The translations under genes were made by a program, and so were the position numbers. A stretch of DNA of 56,588 bases from Anaerolineaceae bacterium (GTDB lineage Bacteria; Chloroflexota; Anaerolineae; Anaerolineales; Anaerolineaceae): assembly GCA_003524305.1 (NCBI GenBank), contig DQHW01000011.1, positions 41,103-97,690 of the forward strand, given 5' to 3'. Shown here piece by piece: positions 19,842 through 27,493 of the stretch. How positions within the stretch are numbered: the stretch's first letter is position 1; every line of letters starts with the position of its first letter. The notes under the pieces are model-generated. The model made no database searches and had not been told where the DNA came from. It saw nothing but the letters and a program-made list of their open reading frames with translations.

Positions 19842-20609
19842 ATGATTAAAAATTATTTAATTGATATGGATGGCGTGCTGGTCACCGGAAAAACCTTAAT
19901 CCCAGGTGCGGAATTATTTATCGAACGAATGCTTGCTGCAGGAACAAAGTTTCTCATCCTGACAAACAATCCCTTATATACTCAACGAGACCTTGAACAC
20001 AGGTTGAATTCCATCGGGTTGAAAGTGCCGGCCGAAAGTATCTTTACCTCGGCCATGGCGACCGCACGTTTTCTGCAAAATCAAAACCCCAACGGCACAG
20101 CATACGTGATCGGCGAAAGCGGATTGACCCAGGCCATGCACGAAGTGGGATACGTTATGACCGACTCTCACCCCGATTATGTTGTGCTGGGTGAAGTGAA
20201 TAACTACAATTTTGAAATGATCGCCAAAGCTGTCCGTTTGATCAATGACGGTGCAATGTTCATAGCCACAAACCCAGATTCAACCGGTCCCACCGAAGCA
20301 GGCATTGTGCCCGCCACCGGAGCGTTGGCAGCATTAATTGAAAAAGCCACCAACCGGGCACCATTTTTTGTAGGTAAACCCAATCCACTGATGATGCGCA
20401 GCGCCATGCGATATTTAGGAGTACATTCTGAAAACACGATCATGGTCGGCGACCGCATGGATACAGATATCGTGGCCGGTGTGATGAGTGGATTGGATAC
20501 TATTCTTGTTTTGAGCGGTGTCTCAAGGAGGGAAGACGTTAAACGCTTTCCGTATAGACCCACGCAAATACTGAACTCCGTTGCAGAAATTGAAATCACC
20601 ACAGAATAA
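19842..20609 (+). CDS. HAD-family phosphatase, NagD-like
   Basis: A 255-residue HAD hydrolase of the NagD/4-nitrophenylphosphatase group. Motif I is LIDMDGVL with both catalytic Asp residues. Motif II is LILTNN, the motif III Lys is in FVGKPNP, and motif IV is MVGDRMDTD. The cap between motifs II and III is the C2 type of this group. The ATG at 19842 is chosen because AAGGAAAA lies 11 bases upstream; an in-frame start 81 bases earlier lacks a site. The likely reaction is nucleotide or sugar phosphate dephosphorylation. The next gene starts 13 bases downstream. Confidence 0.88.
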   Translation: MIKNYLIDMDGVLVTGKTLIPGAELFIERMLAAGTKFLILTNNPLYTQRDLEHRLNSIGLKVPAESIFTSAMATARFLQNQNPNGTAYVIGESGLTQAMHEVGYVMTDSHPDYVVLGEVNNYNFEMIAKAVRLINDGAMFIATNPDSTGPTEAGIVPATGALAALIEKATNRAPFFVGKPNPLMMRSAMRYLGVHSENTIMVGDRMDTDIVAGVMSGLDTILVLSGVSRREDVKRFPYRPTQILNSVAEIEITTE

Positions 20610-20621
20610 TCAGGTCGAATC

Positions 20622-21584
20622 ATGCTAATCAACGAAAATCGTTCAACGCAAAAAAGATTTATCTATTCCATTGTCTTAACCAGTTTGATACTGGTGGCCG
20701 AGGTCATCGGCGGATTGGTTTCAGGTTCTCTGGCACTGCTCTCTGATGCTGCACATGTCTTCATGGATATTTTTGCTTTGGTGCTCAGCTTTGTGGCGTT
20801 GAAACTGGCTATGAGACCACCCGACGATCAACACTCCTTTGGATGGTACCGCCTTGAAGTTGTAGCGGCTCTCATCAACGGCGCTTCATTATTTATTATT
20901 TCAATTGGTATCTGGATTGAAGCGGTAAAACGTTTTCAAGCCCCGGTCGAAGTTAAAAGCACAGAAATGCTCATCATTGCCGTGATTGGTTTGGTGGTCA
21001 ACCTGGTGGTCGCATTCATCCTTGGCGGACACGATCATGGTCATGCCGGGCATAATCATACGCACTCCCATGAAGAAGAACAAGATCACGAGCATAAAAA
21101 AGTCAAAACTAAACGCAATCTAAATGTGCAATCTGCCTTCTTGCACGTGCTTGGAGATGCCATCTCATCCGTGGGGGTCATTATTGCTGCAGTGATTATT
21201 CACTTCACCAAAGTTGAGTGGATCGATCCGTTGATTTCGATAATGATCGGTGTGATCATTTTTGTCAGCGCATTCAGGGTATTGAAGAGCGCCCTGCACA
21301 TTCTGATCGAAGGCGTGCCAGAAGGGCTATCCATAAAACGGATAAAAGAATGTATGAGCACAGTAAATGCCGTCAAAACAGTCCATGATTTACACGTTTG
21401 GAACCTGGGTTCAGACCAGGTATCACTCAGCGCGCATGTGATTTTGGTTGACTCGTTTGAAAATCAACAATCCATCGTCATGGATCAATTGAAGTTGCTT
21501 TTGGATGAAGAGTTTCACATTCAACATACGACCATTCAGTTTGAGCAAAAACCTTGTGCAAGCGGCCACGGCGGATGCAATTAG
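20622..21584 (+). CDS. Cation diffusion facilitator, Zn-type (CzcD/ZitB-like)
   Basis: A 320-residue six-helix metal/proton antiporter that would export Zn2+ or a similar ion. The metal site pairs are HxxxD in helix 2 (SDAAHVFMD) and HxxxD in helix 5 (HVLGDAISS), the combination usual in zinc-preferring members. Between helices 4 and 5 is a His-rich loop (HDHGHAGHNHTHSHEEEQ and on). The C-terminal cytoplasmic domain includes VHDLHVWNLG and ends with a Cys and a His (CASGHGGCN). No strong Shine-Dalgarno precedes the ATG, and coupling to the HAD gene is possible. Confidence 0.92.
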   Translation: MLINENRSTQKRFIYSIVLTSLILVAEVIGGLVSGSLALLSDAAHVFMDIFALVLSFVALKLAMRPPDDQHSFGWYRLEVVAALINGASLFIISIGIWIEAVKRFQAPVEVKSTEMLIIAVIGLVVNLVVAFILGGHDHGHAGHNHTHSHEEEQDHEHKKVKTKRNLNVQSAFLHVLGDAISSVGVIIAAVIIHFTKVEWIDPLISIMIGVIIFVSAFRVLKSALHILIEGVPEGLSIKRIKECMSTVNAVKTVHDLHVWNLGSDQVSLSAHVILVDSFENQQSIVMDQLKLLLDEEFHIQHTTIQFEQKPCASGHGGCN

Positions 21585-21630
21585 TGTATTAATCAAGCGC
21601 TAAAATTTAAGTTCTCATTCGAAAACATGA

Positions 21631-21732
21631 TAAAATAAAACATCCAGACGGAGCACTCAGCCTGGAGCCCATGAAGGATCAAACCCTCAAAGGTGCAAGC
21701 TCTCTTTCAGAGCTGACCTTTGGGTTTTTTGT
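21631..21732 (+). promoter_or_regulatory. Terminator-bearing leader upstream of the second CDF gene
   Basis: A TAAAAT -10-like hexamer (21631-21636) is followed by a 5' region with short self-complementary pieces (ATCC near 21642 and GGAT near 21676). Then comes a strong terminator (21681-21732): outer stem AAACCC-TC-AAAGGT with ACCTTTGGGTTT, an inner AGCTCT/AGAGCT hairpin and a T run. The terminator sits 20 bases before the CDF ATG, so it could be an attenuator. It could also simply end transcription of the first CDF gene. No known metal riboswitch consensus was recognised. Confidence 0.45.
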
Positions 21733-21752
21733 TAATCAGGAGTTGAATCATC

Positions 21753-22652
21753 ATGCGTTGGGTGAGAGATTATAAACCACACCAGGAACAAAACAAACTC
21801 TATCGAAATGCCATTATCATCACACTCGGCGGCAATTTGCTTCTGGCTGCCGGCAAAGGGATCGTAGCTGCAATTTCTGGCAGCGCGGCCATTTATGCTG
21901 ATGCAGCCAACTCCATTTCTGATGTGGTCTATTCGCTGCTGATGGTGCTCGGGCTGTGGATGGCCATGCAGCCGCCAGACCTCTCACATCCGCAGGGGCA
22001 TTCCCGTTTCGAGCCCGTCGTAGGGCTGCTCGTCACCCTATCCATGACGTTTGCGGGTTATGAAGCTGCCCGCAACGCTTATGAAAGATATGCTACAGGC
22101 GGCCAAAATTTTGAACTAGGATTACCCATCTTTATTCTGCTGGTCAGCGCTTTGATGAAAGCCGGCATGTTTGTAGCAATAAGACGGATTGCAAAACAGC
22201 TTTCAAGTCCTACCTTAAATACCACAGCCAAAGACAACATTAGCGACGTATTAACCACCATGGCTGCTTTTGTAGGCGTCCTGGGAGCAAACTTCATCCA
22301 TCCCCTGGCGGACCCCATCGCCGGTTTTATCGTGGCGTTATGGATCTTCAGACAGGCTTTTTTGGCAGGCAAAGAAAACCTGGGATTTCTGACCGGCAAG
22401 GGTGCCAGCGCCGAAGATGTAAAAGCATTCATTGCTGCTGCAGAAGCGATACCAGGTGTGCTGCGCGTGCATCACATCATGACCGATTACGTTGGTCCAC
22501 AATTGATGCTCGATTTACATATTAACGTGGAAGGCAGCAAAACTTTGATTGAAGTGCATGAGATCTCAGATCGGGTGATCAAGAGGCTTGAGGAATTCCC
22601 CGAAGTGGATCGCGCCTATGTGCATGTCGAACCCGATGACTGGGTGGATTAG
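21753..22652 (+). CDS. Cation diffusion facilitator, Mn/Fe-type
   Basis: A 299-residue CDF transporter. Helix 2 has NxxxD (DAANSISD) and helix 5 has DxxxD (KDNISDVL), a pattern more typical of Mn2+ or Fe2+ exporters (MntE, FieF relatives) than of Zn-specific members. No His-rich loop is present. The C-terminal cytoplasmic domain contains VLRVHHIMTDYVG and ends in YVHVEPDD, a usual CDF ending. An AGGAG lies upstream of the ATG. It follows a Zn-type paralogue, so the two probably cover different metals. Specificity is inferred from the helix 2 and 5 residues only. Confidence 0.9.
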   Translation: MRWVRDYKPHQEQNKLYRNAIIITLGGNLLLAAGKGIVAAISGSAAIYADAANSISDVVYSLLMVLGLWMAMQPPDLSHPQGHSRFEPVVGLLVTLSMTFAGYEAARNAYERYATGGQNFELGLPIFILLVSALMKAGMFVAIRRIAKQLSSPTLNTTAKDNISDVLTTMAAFVGVLGANFIHPLADPIAGFIVALWIFRQAFLAGKENLGFLTGKGASAEDVKAFIAAAEAIPGVLRVHHIMTDYVGPQLMLDLHINVEGSKTLIEVHEISDRVIKRLEEFPEVDRAYVHVEPDDWVD

Positions 22653-22728
22653 TCTCCGACAAAAAGCACAAGACCTTACTAAATTATTAATCTCCAGTCA
22701 TTAACTATTTTAATGATTATGTATGTTA

Positions 22729-22734
22729 TATAAT
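22729..22734 (+). promoter_or_regulatory. -10 hexamer upstream of the methyltransferase
   Basis: A perfect TATAAT lies 49 bases upstream of the methyltransferase ATG. No matching -35 was found at 16-18 bases, so an activator or a weak basal promoter is possible. Confidence 0.4.
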
Positions 22735-22782
22735 CAACTCTAAAGAAAATGCATTCGAAAATAGAAAGTAAATTTGAATCTA

Positions 22783-23775
22783 ATGACTACTTCGTCAGAA
22801 ACATTAAGTTTGCTAAACCTGCCTTGTAAACCAAATATCGACTCTCAATTCTCAGTGGATAGCGATATTGTTTTGTTTAATGGTGATGCAAAAAAATTAT
22901 TGCAAACTATTCCTGACAATACAATTCAATTAATCATTACATCACCACCCTACAATCTTGGTAAGGATTATGAAACCCGAACTGGATTAAAATCGTATCT
23001 TGAATCTCAAAAAGAAATAATTAATGAACTAAATAGAGTGCTAACAAATAGCGGTAGTATATGTTGGCAAGTTGGAAATTATGTAGAAAACGGTGAAGTT
23101 TTCCCACTTGATATTTATTATTATGATATTTTCAAAGACCTGGGTTTAAAACTTCGAAATCGGATAGTTTGGCACTTTGGGCATGGATTACATGCATCAA
23201 AACGATTTTCAGGTAGATATGAAACTATTTTATGGTTTACGAAATCAGATAATTATTGTTTCAATTTAGATAATGTCCGGGTTCCTTCAAAATATCCCGG
23301 AAAGTTACATTTCAAAGGACCAAATATTGGTAAACCTTCCGGGAATCCTTTGGGGAAGAACCCTTCAGATTTTTGGCAAGACATTGTTACAGAGGAATTT
23401 GATTGTGGAATCATCGATATCCCTAACGTAAAATCAAATCATCCAGAAAAAACTTCTCACCCTTGCCAATACCCAGTTGAACTCGTTGAACGATTTGTTT
23501 TAGCATTAACAAATCCGAACGATTGGGTTTTTGATCCCTATTCAGGCGTTGGTTCAACCATCATCGCAGCCATAAAGAATCTTCGAAAAGGCATGGGGGC
23601 AGAAAAAGAAATTGAATATAACAAACTAGCAAAAACACGAATAGAAAAATATTACAGTGGCGATTTGAAACTTCGGCAAATTGGCACTCCTGTTTATGAG
23701 CCAACAGGTAAAGAAAAAGTTTCGCAAATACCATTAGAATGGAAAACGATAAGGGGAGTCAATGAAAATAGTTGA
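22783..23775 (+). CDS. Type II DNA methyltransferase (beta-class, SPPY)
   Basis: A 330-residue DNA amino-methyltransferase. The catalytic motif IV TSPPYNLG comes first (SPPY at about residues 54-57). The SAM-binding motif I, FDPYSGVGST, lies near the C-terminus, which is the beta-class order. SPPY is common in N4-cytosine enzymes but also occurs in N6-adenine ones, so the modified base is uncertain. A TTG at 22774 is an alternative start; neither has a clear ribosome site. The endonuclease gene begins inside its last codons. The pair is AT-rich relative to the flanking CDF genes, which fits horizontal acquisition. Confidence 0.92.
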   Translation: MTTSSETLSLLNLPCKPNIDSQFSVDSDIVLFNGDAKKLLQTIPDNTIQLIITSPPYNLGKDYETRTGLKSYLESQKEIINELNRVLTNSGSICWQVGNYVENGEVFPLDIYYYDIFKDLGLKLRNRIVWHFGHGLHASKRFSGRYETILWFTKSDNYCFNLDNVRVPSKYPGKLHFKGPNIGKPSGNPLGKNPSDFWQDIVTEEFDCGIIDIPNVKSNHPEKTSHPCQYPVELVERFVLALTNPNDWVFDPYSGVGSTIIAAIKNLRKGMGAEKEIEYNKLAKTRIEKYYSGDLKLRQIGTPVYEPTGKEKVSQIPLEWKTIRGVNENS

Positions 23776-24373
23776 AAAATACTCGCATCTAAATGGCGAA
23801 GAATTTCTGATGGTTCACAACATGAAGATATATGACGAGATCAAGGATGTTATCTCAAAAGTAGATGCTTCTAAATTTCTTACCAAGGAATCAAAAGAAA
23901 AAACAAAAGTAGGACGGACTTTGTATAACCCGGATGCAATAAATAGAGAATTTAAACGGTTGTTTACAGAATATGAATGGGAAGAAGTACGAAGAGATTA
24001 TTTCATAAGTTCAAATTACGATTTAGTAAAGGTATTAGAACCACTTTCATATGCTGAACAAAAAGAATATGTAAAAGAACATGAATTAAAACTATTACAC
24101 TCATACAATCAAACGGATTTTGTAAAAGAAAAAATTGCTGTTGAAATCCAACTTGGTAAATATTTTGCCGTGACATACGACCTATTTGTAAAGCACTTAT
24201 CTTTTTATAATGCAGGCATTATTAATCTTGGAATTGAAATTGTTCCCAGTAAAGAACTACAAACAGAAATGTCAAGCGGTGTACCTTTTTTTGAAAAAGA
24301 AGTTCATAATGTATTGCGTCATGGCAGAACAACACCACCAGTCCCAATCATTATTTTTGGGGTTTCTCAATAA
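23762..24373 (+). CDS. Type II restriction endonuclease, BglII/BstYI-like
   Basis: A 203-residue protein starting 14 bases inside the methyltransferase gene, with a GGGGAG site. Residues D119, E128 and Q130 lie in TDFVKEKIAVEIQ. The D-(8)-E-x-Q spacing is the same as the known BglII active site (D84, E93, Q95), in which Gln replaces the usual Lys of the PD-(D/E)xK fold. The following SFYNAGIINLGIEIV strand-turn also resembles that family's core. Together with the methyltransferase partner, this supports a restriction enzyme that may cut a GATC-containing site. Specificity is inference. Confidence 0.82.
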   Translation: MKIVEKYSHLNGEEFLMVHNMKIYDEIKDVISKVDASKFLTKESKEKTKVGRTLYNPDAINREFKRLFTEYEWEEVRRDYFISSNYDLVKVLEPLSYAEQKEYVKEHELKLLHSYNQTDFVKEKIAVEIQLGKYFAVTYDLFVKHLSFYNAGIINLGIEIVPSKELQTEMSSGVPFFEKEVHNVLRHGRTTPPVPIIIFGVSQ

Positions 24374-24427
24374 TTAAATTAAACAATAGCAATAAGATAG
24401 TCAGTTTGATTTTCAACAGTAAAAAAC

Positions 24428-24802
24428 ATGGAAACCCTCCCCCTACACTTTTACGACGACCCGATTGAAGTCATCTTCACGGTGCCTCCGACCTACGAGA
24501 AGAGTCCTGACTGTCCGCAGGGGTTCATCTGGCGGGGCAACTCTTATTTAATAACAGAAGTGCTCGAAGAATGGGTGGATTTTGAGCGCCGCGGCAGAAA
24601 TGCACGCAATATGAAACCCACGCATTTAGCCTCTGCGCGGATCAAAGGCTCGTGGGGAGTGGGCAGGTATTGTTTTCGCGTAAAAACCGATTCCAACCAA
24701 TATTTTGAGCTTTACTACGACCGCGCACCGGATGATTGCGACGACCGCAAAGGGAAATGGTTCCTCAAAGGGGAAAGAAAACCCGCCGTTTCTCAAGAAT
24801 AA
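24428..24802 (+). CDS. Conserved small protein, possibly DUF6504
   Basis: A 124-residue acidic protein without signal peptide or membrane helix. The segment from GFIWRGNSYLITEVLEEW to RYCFRVKTDSNQYFELYYD has alternating strands that recall DUF6504-type proteins of Actinobacteria and Chloroflexota; the assignment is tentative. It has higher GC than the restriction genes just upstream, so it probably marks the right edge of that insertion. No Shine-Dalgarno is evident before the ATG. Function unknown. Confidence 0.65.
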   Translation: METLPLHFYDDPIEVIFTVPPTYEKSPDCPQGFIWRGNSYLITEVLEEWVDFERRGRNARNMKPTHLASARIKGSWGVGRYCFRVKTDSNQYFELYYDRAPDDCDDRKGKWFLKGERKPAVSQE

Positions 24803-24864
24803 CAGTTGTAAATAAATATAATTAATATTTTTATATATATTCTTCAATTATTTCAAATAACATA

Positions 24865-24892
24865 TTGACTTTTCTAAATTTCGTGATATTAT
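24865..24892 (+). promoter_or_regulatory. Promoter of the small protein/DUF2089 operon
   Basis: TTGACT (24865-24870), a 16-base spacer and TATTAT (24887-24892). Transcription would begin near 24899, about 43 bases before the first ATG used. Confidence 0.6.
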
Positions 24893-24941
24893 TATTTCGG
24901 ATGGTTTGAAATTAGACAAGCCTTCTGAAATGAGGAATAAC

Positions 24942-25160
24942 ATGGACCAAAGTGTATATGAATTGGAATATCGAAAGTCGCAATTTCATCAAAAAGTACC
25001 TGGGCTGCCTGCAGAGTTTAAGAATGTTTTGATTAAAATCCCTTATACTTCTCAAGGACGTATTTCTAAAATATTGCTGGCGCTGGCAGATCAAATGATC
25101 AAAACAGGAACTGCGATCAAGAATGCCCAAGTAAAATTTAACAAGCAAGAAACCTATTAA
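24942..25160 (+). CDS. Unrecognised 72-residue protein
   Basis: A 72-residue protein starting at an ATG with GAGG 8 bases upstream; in-frame starts at 24906 (TTG) and 24930 (ATG) are less well placed. It is mixed-charge and rich in Lys and Gln, with an amphipathic C-terminal helix (ISKILLALADQMIKTG). It has no membrane segment and no Cys. It directly follows a good promoter and precedes the DUF2089 gene by 18 bases, so it is probably the first gene of that operon. Function unknown. Confidence 0.6.
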   Translation: MDQSVYELEYRKSQFHQKVPGLPAEFKNVLIKIPYTSQGRISKILLALADQMIKTGTAIKNAQVKFNKQETY

Positions 25161-25178
25161 TAATAAAACGAGGCACAC

Positions 25179-25601
25179 ATGGTAAACAAATCTCTGAGTA
25201 AATGTCCGGTTTGTGATGAAGATCTGGTGGTCACGCGCTTATACTGCGTCAACTGCAACACTACCATCGAAGGTCATTTTGTAGCCGAGCACACTCCTTT
25301 TGGGCACCTCAGCCCTGAACAAATGCAATTTTTACTCACTTTCGTCCGCTGTGAAGGCAAACTGAATCGCATGGAAGATGAAATGAAACTCTCTTACCCC
25401 ACACTGCGAAGCCGCCTGGTTGAAATTGTTAGAGCGCTGGGTTACGAACCCGGCAAAGAAGAAACACCGGCCCAGCTTTCTGCTGAAGAACGGCGGGCAA
25501 TTCTCGAAGACCTCGATCAAGGCACCATCACCTGGGATGAAGCCCAAGCCAGATTAAGAGGCGAGAAATATGTTGAATCCAAAACGGCGCAGGCAGAGTA
25601 A
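25179..25601 (+). CDS. DUF2089 zinc-ribbon/HTH regulatory protein
   Basis: A 140-residue protein with an N-terminal zinc ribbon (CPVCDEDL and CVNCNTT) and a helix-turn-helix-like segment (LSPEQMQFLLTFVRCEG to YPTLRSRLVEIVRALG). This is the DUF2089 layout. A C-terminal SHOCT-like helical hairpin (ERRAILEDLDQGTITWDEA) resembles the start of the next protein. Such proteins usually sit beside membrane-stress or transporter genes and are thought to act as transcription regulators. Two bases separate it from the downstream gene, so translation is probably coupled. Confidence 0.85.
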   Translation: MVNKSLSKCPVCDEDLVVTRLYCVNCNTTIEGHFVAEHTPFGHLSPEQMQFLLTFVRCEGKLNRMEDEMKLSYPTLRSRLVEIVRALGYEPGKEETPAQLSAEERRAILEDLDQGTITWDEAQARLRGEKYVESKTAQAE

Positions 25602-25603
25602 CC

Positions 25604-25999
25604 ATGGCTACCAGTGAAGAGCGCTTAAAAGTTCTCAAAATGGTACAGGAAGGCAAGATCACTCCTGAAATGGCGGCTGAATTGCTTAAAGCATTGGATG
25701 CAAGCGCTAAAAAGCCTGCCCAGGATGATTCTGCAAATACGGTTTTTCCAGGCCGGGATGGCGGAAAATTCTTCAGGGTACGGGTGACCGACACGGATAC
25801 TGGCCGCACAAGAGTGAACGTGAGATTGCCCCTGGGCATGGTCAATGCCGGTGTGCGTATGGGTATGCGCTTCTCGCCTGAAGTCGAAGGACTGGATGCC
25901 GCCAAGCTGGCCGAAGCGCTGGCCAAAGGTGAAACCGGTCAAATCATGGATATTTACGACGACGAAGATGGTGAACACGTAGAAGTCTACATCGAATAA
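25604..25999 (+). CDS. SHOCT-like (YvlB N-terminal-type) protein
   Basis: A 131-residue soluble protein. Residues 5-32 (RLKVLKMVQEGKITPEMAAE) form the helical hairpin seen at the start of YvlB/LiaX-type proteins. The rest (about 56-131) is a beta-rich acidic domain with FFRVRVTDTDTGRTRVNVRL and a C-terminal DDEDGEHVEVYIE strand. In Firmicutes this family belongs to cell-envelope stress modules. Here it sits between DUF2089 and an MFS exporter, consistent with a drug- or envelope-responsive unit. Function inferred from the family only. Confidence 0.75.
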   Translation: MATSEERLKVLKMVQEGKITPEMAAELLKALDASAKKPAQDDSANTVFPGRDGGKFFRVRVTDTDTGRTRVNVRLPLGMVNAGVRMGMRFSPEVEGLDAAKLAEALAKGETGQIMDIYDDEDGEHVEVYIE

Positions 26000-26082
26000 A
26001 TTCTCAAGAAGGTCAATGAACGAAGACAGAAAAACACCGGCTGCTGCCTGGTGTGTTATTTGATATTGCATAGTGAGGACTC

Positions 26083-27360
26083 ATGGAAAACACATCGTAT
26101 GAAATTGGAAAAAATTGGATGAAGAAATTCGTGCCGATATGGTCAGCACAGCTCTTCTCGCTATTAGGCAGCGGCCTGGTGCAGTTCGCCCTGATCTGGT
26201 GGATCACACAGCAAACCGGATCCGCAGCCTACCTGGCCATGGCCACCCTGGTGGCAATTTTACCGGAGGTGCTGCTTTCGCCTTTTGCCGGTGCCCTGGT
26301 AGACAGGCTCAACCGCCGTTATGTGATGATCGCTGCGGACGCGATTATTGCCCTGATCACCCTTAGCCTGGCAGTTTTGTTCGCTTTTGACATGGTGCAG
26401 ATATGGCACATCTTTGTTGTGATGTTTCTGCGGGCCATGGGAAGTGTTTTCCATTGGCCGGCAATGCAAGCTTCAACCTCGCTGATGGTACCTGAAAAAC
26501 ACCTGGCAAGAGTGGCCGGCATCAATCAGGCGCTGCGCGGCAGCCTCAACATTGTAGCACCTCCGCTTGGTGCGCTGCTGATGTCTGTTTTGAAGTTCTA
26601 CCAGGTGATCTCGGTGGATGTGATCACAGCCATTATTGCCATCACACCGCTGCTCTTCATTCGTATTCCACAACCTGTGCGTGCAGATGCGGGCGTGGTG
26701 CTGACACCAAAAGTATTGCTTAAGGATGTGGCTGAAGGTTTCAGATATATGAAGAACTGGAAGGGATTGCTCTACCTCACCTTTCTGGCAGCCATGTTGA
26801 ACTTTTTGCTGGCGCCTGCAGGAACACTTTCACCGCTGATGGTCACCCAGCATTTCAAGGCTGGTGTATGGGAACTCAGTGCAATCGAATCCAGCATGGG
26901 GATTGGCGTGGTGATTGGCGGTCTTGTTCTTGGGGTCTGGGGTGGATTCAAAAGCAAAATCATAACCAGCCTGACAGGTGTGGTAGGGCTGGGTATGGGG
27001 GTCTTGATCTTCGGCCTTGCCCCGGCAAATGCTTTTTGGATGGCAATCGTCGGTATGGTGCTGCTGGGATTCATGAACCCTATTGCCAACGGTCCGCTTC
27101 AGGCGATCATGCAAAGCAAGGTTGCGCCAGAAATGCAGGGGCGCGTGATGGGCACGACCGGCGCGTTATGTTCAGCCATGATGCCGCTTTCGATGGTGAT
27201 TGTTGCACCGGTGGCGGAGTACTTGGGATTGAGAGTCTGGTACTGGGTGGGCGGCGGTTTGACCATTTTAATTGGTCTGGCAGCGTTGTTCATCCCCTCA
27301 ATCATGGCACTCGATAACTCGCAAAAAGATGTCTCGACCGCGGAGATCGCGGCGGATTAA
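26083..27360 (+). CDS. MFS exporter (EntS/macrolide-efflux-like)
   Basis: A 425-residue major facilitator with about 12 helices. The loop 2-3 signature is GALVDRLNRRYVMI. A second conserved acidic/Arg element occurs in AMGSVFHWPAMQAS, and MQGRVMGTTGAL lies in the second half, as in the MFS_3 group that includes EntS and macrolide efflux proteins. The substrate is unknown. A GAGGA precedes the ATG. It is the last gene before a convergent lipoprotein gene, and a perfect palindrome lies in the gap. Confidence 0.88.
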   Translation: MENTSYEIGKNWMKKFVPIWSAQLFSLLGSGLVQFALIWWITQQTGSAAYLAMATLVAILPEVLLSPFAGALVDRLNRRYVMIAADAIIALITLSLAVLFAFDMVQIWHIFVVMFLRAMGSVFHWPAMQASTSLMVPEKHLARVAGINQALRGSLNIVAPPLGALLMSVLKFYQVISVDVITAIIAITPLLFIRIPQPVRADAGVVLTPKVLLKDVAEGFRYMKNWKGLLYLTFLAAMLNFLLAPAGTLSPLMVTQHFKAGVWELSAIESSMGIGVVIGGLVLGVWGGFKSKIITSLTGVVGLGMGVLIFGLAPANAFWMAIVGMVLLGFMNPIANGPLQAIMQSKVAPEMQGRVMGTTGALCSAMMPLSMVIVAPVAEYLGLRVWYWVGGGLTILIGLAALFIPSIMALDNSQKDVSTAEIAAD

Positions 27361-27372
27361 AAAATCTATCTC

Positions 27373-27400
27373 TCGCTAAGTCGCAAAGTTCGCAAAGAAG
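27373..27400. repeat. Short CGCAAAG-type direct repeat
   Basis: CGCTAAG, CGCAAAG and CGCAAAG occur at 27374, 27382 and 27391, about 9 bases apart, just after the MFS stop. Similar CGCAAAG strings recur in intergenic DNA of many bacteria (recalled, not checked). Confidence 0.4.
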
Positions 27401-27460
27401 AACCTTTCTTCTAAAAACCATAAATCACTAGCTTTACTAAAAATATGGCGAATTGATCAG

Positions 27461-27488
27461 GTAAGGGCAATTCATGAATTGCCCTTAC
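27461..27488. repeat. Perfect 28-bp palindrome, copy A
   Basis: The sequence runs from GTAAGGGC to GCCCTTAC with a TTCATGAA centre and is a perfect palindrome. It lies between convergent genes, 5 bases after the stop of the minus-strand lipoprotein gene. A second copy with two compensated base changes is at 36281-36312. No T run follows on either strand. Confidence 0.9.
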
Positions 27489-27493
27489 ATTAA

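Noticed and set aside
21642..21680. yybP-ykoY (Mn2+) riboswitch before the second CDF gene
   Set aside because: The GGGGAGUAG-type loop of that family is absent, so the leader is left unclassified.
25179..25601. Zinc-ribbon protein as LysW
   Set aside because: It is 140 residues long, has an HTH-like region and lacks the C-terminal EDWGE-type tail of LysW. DUF2089 fits better.
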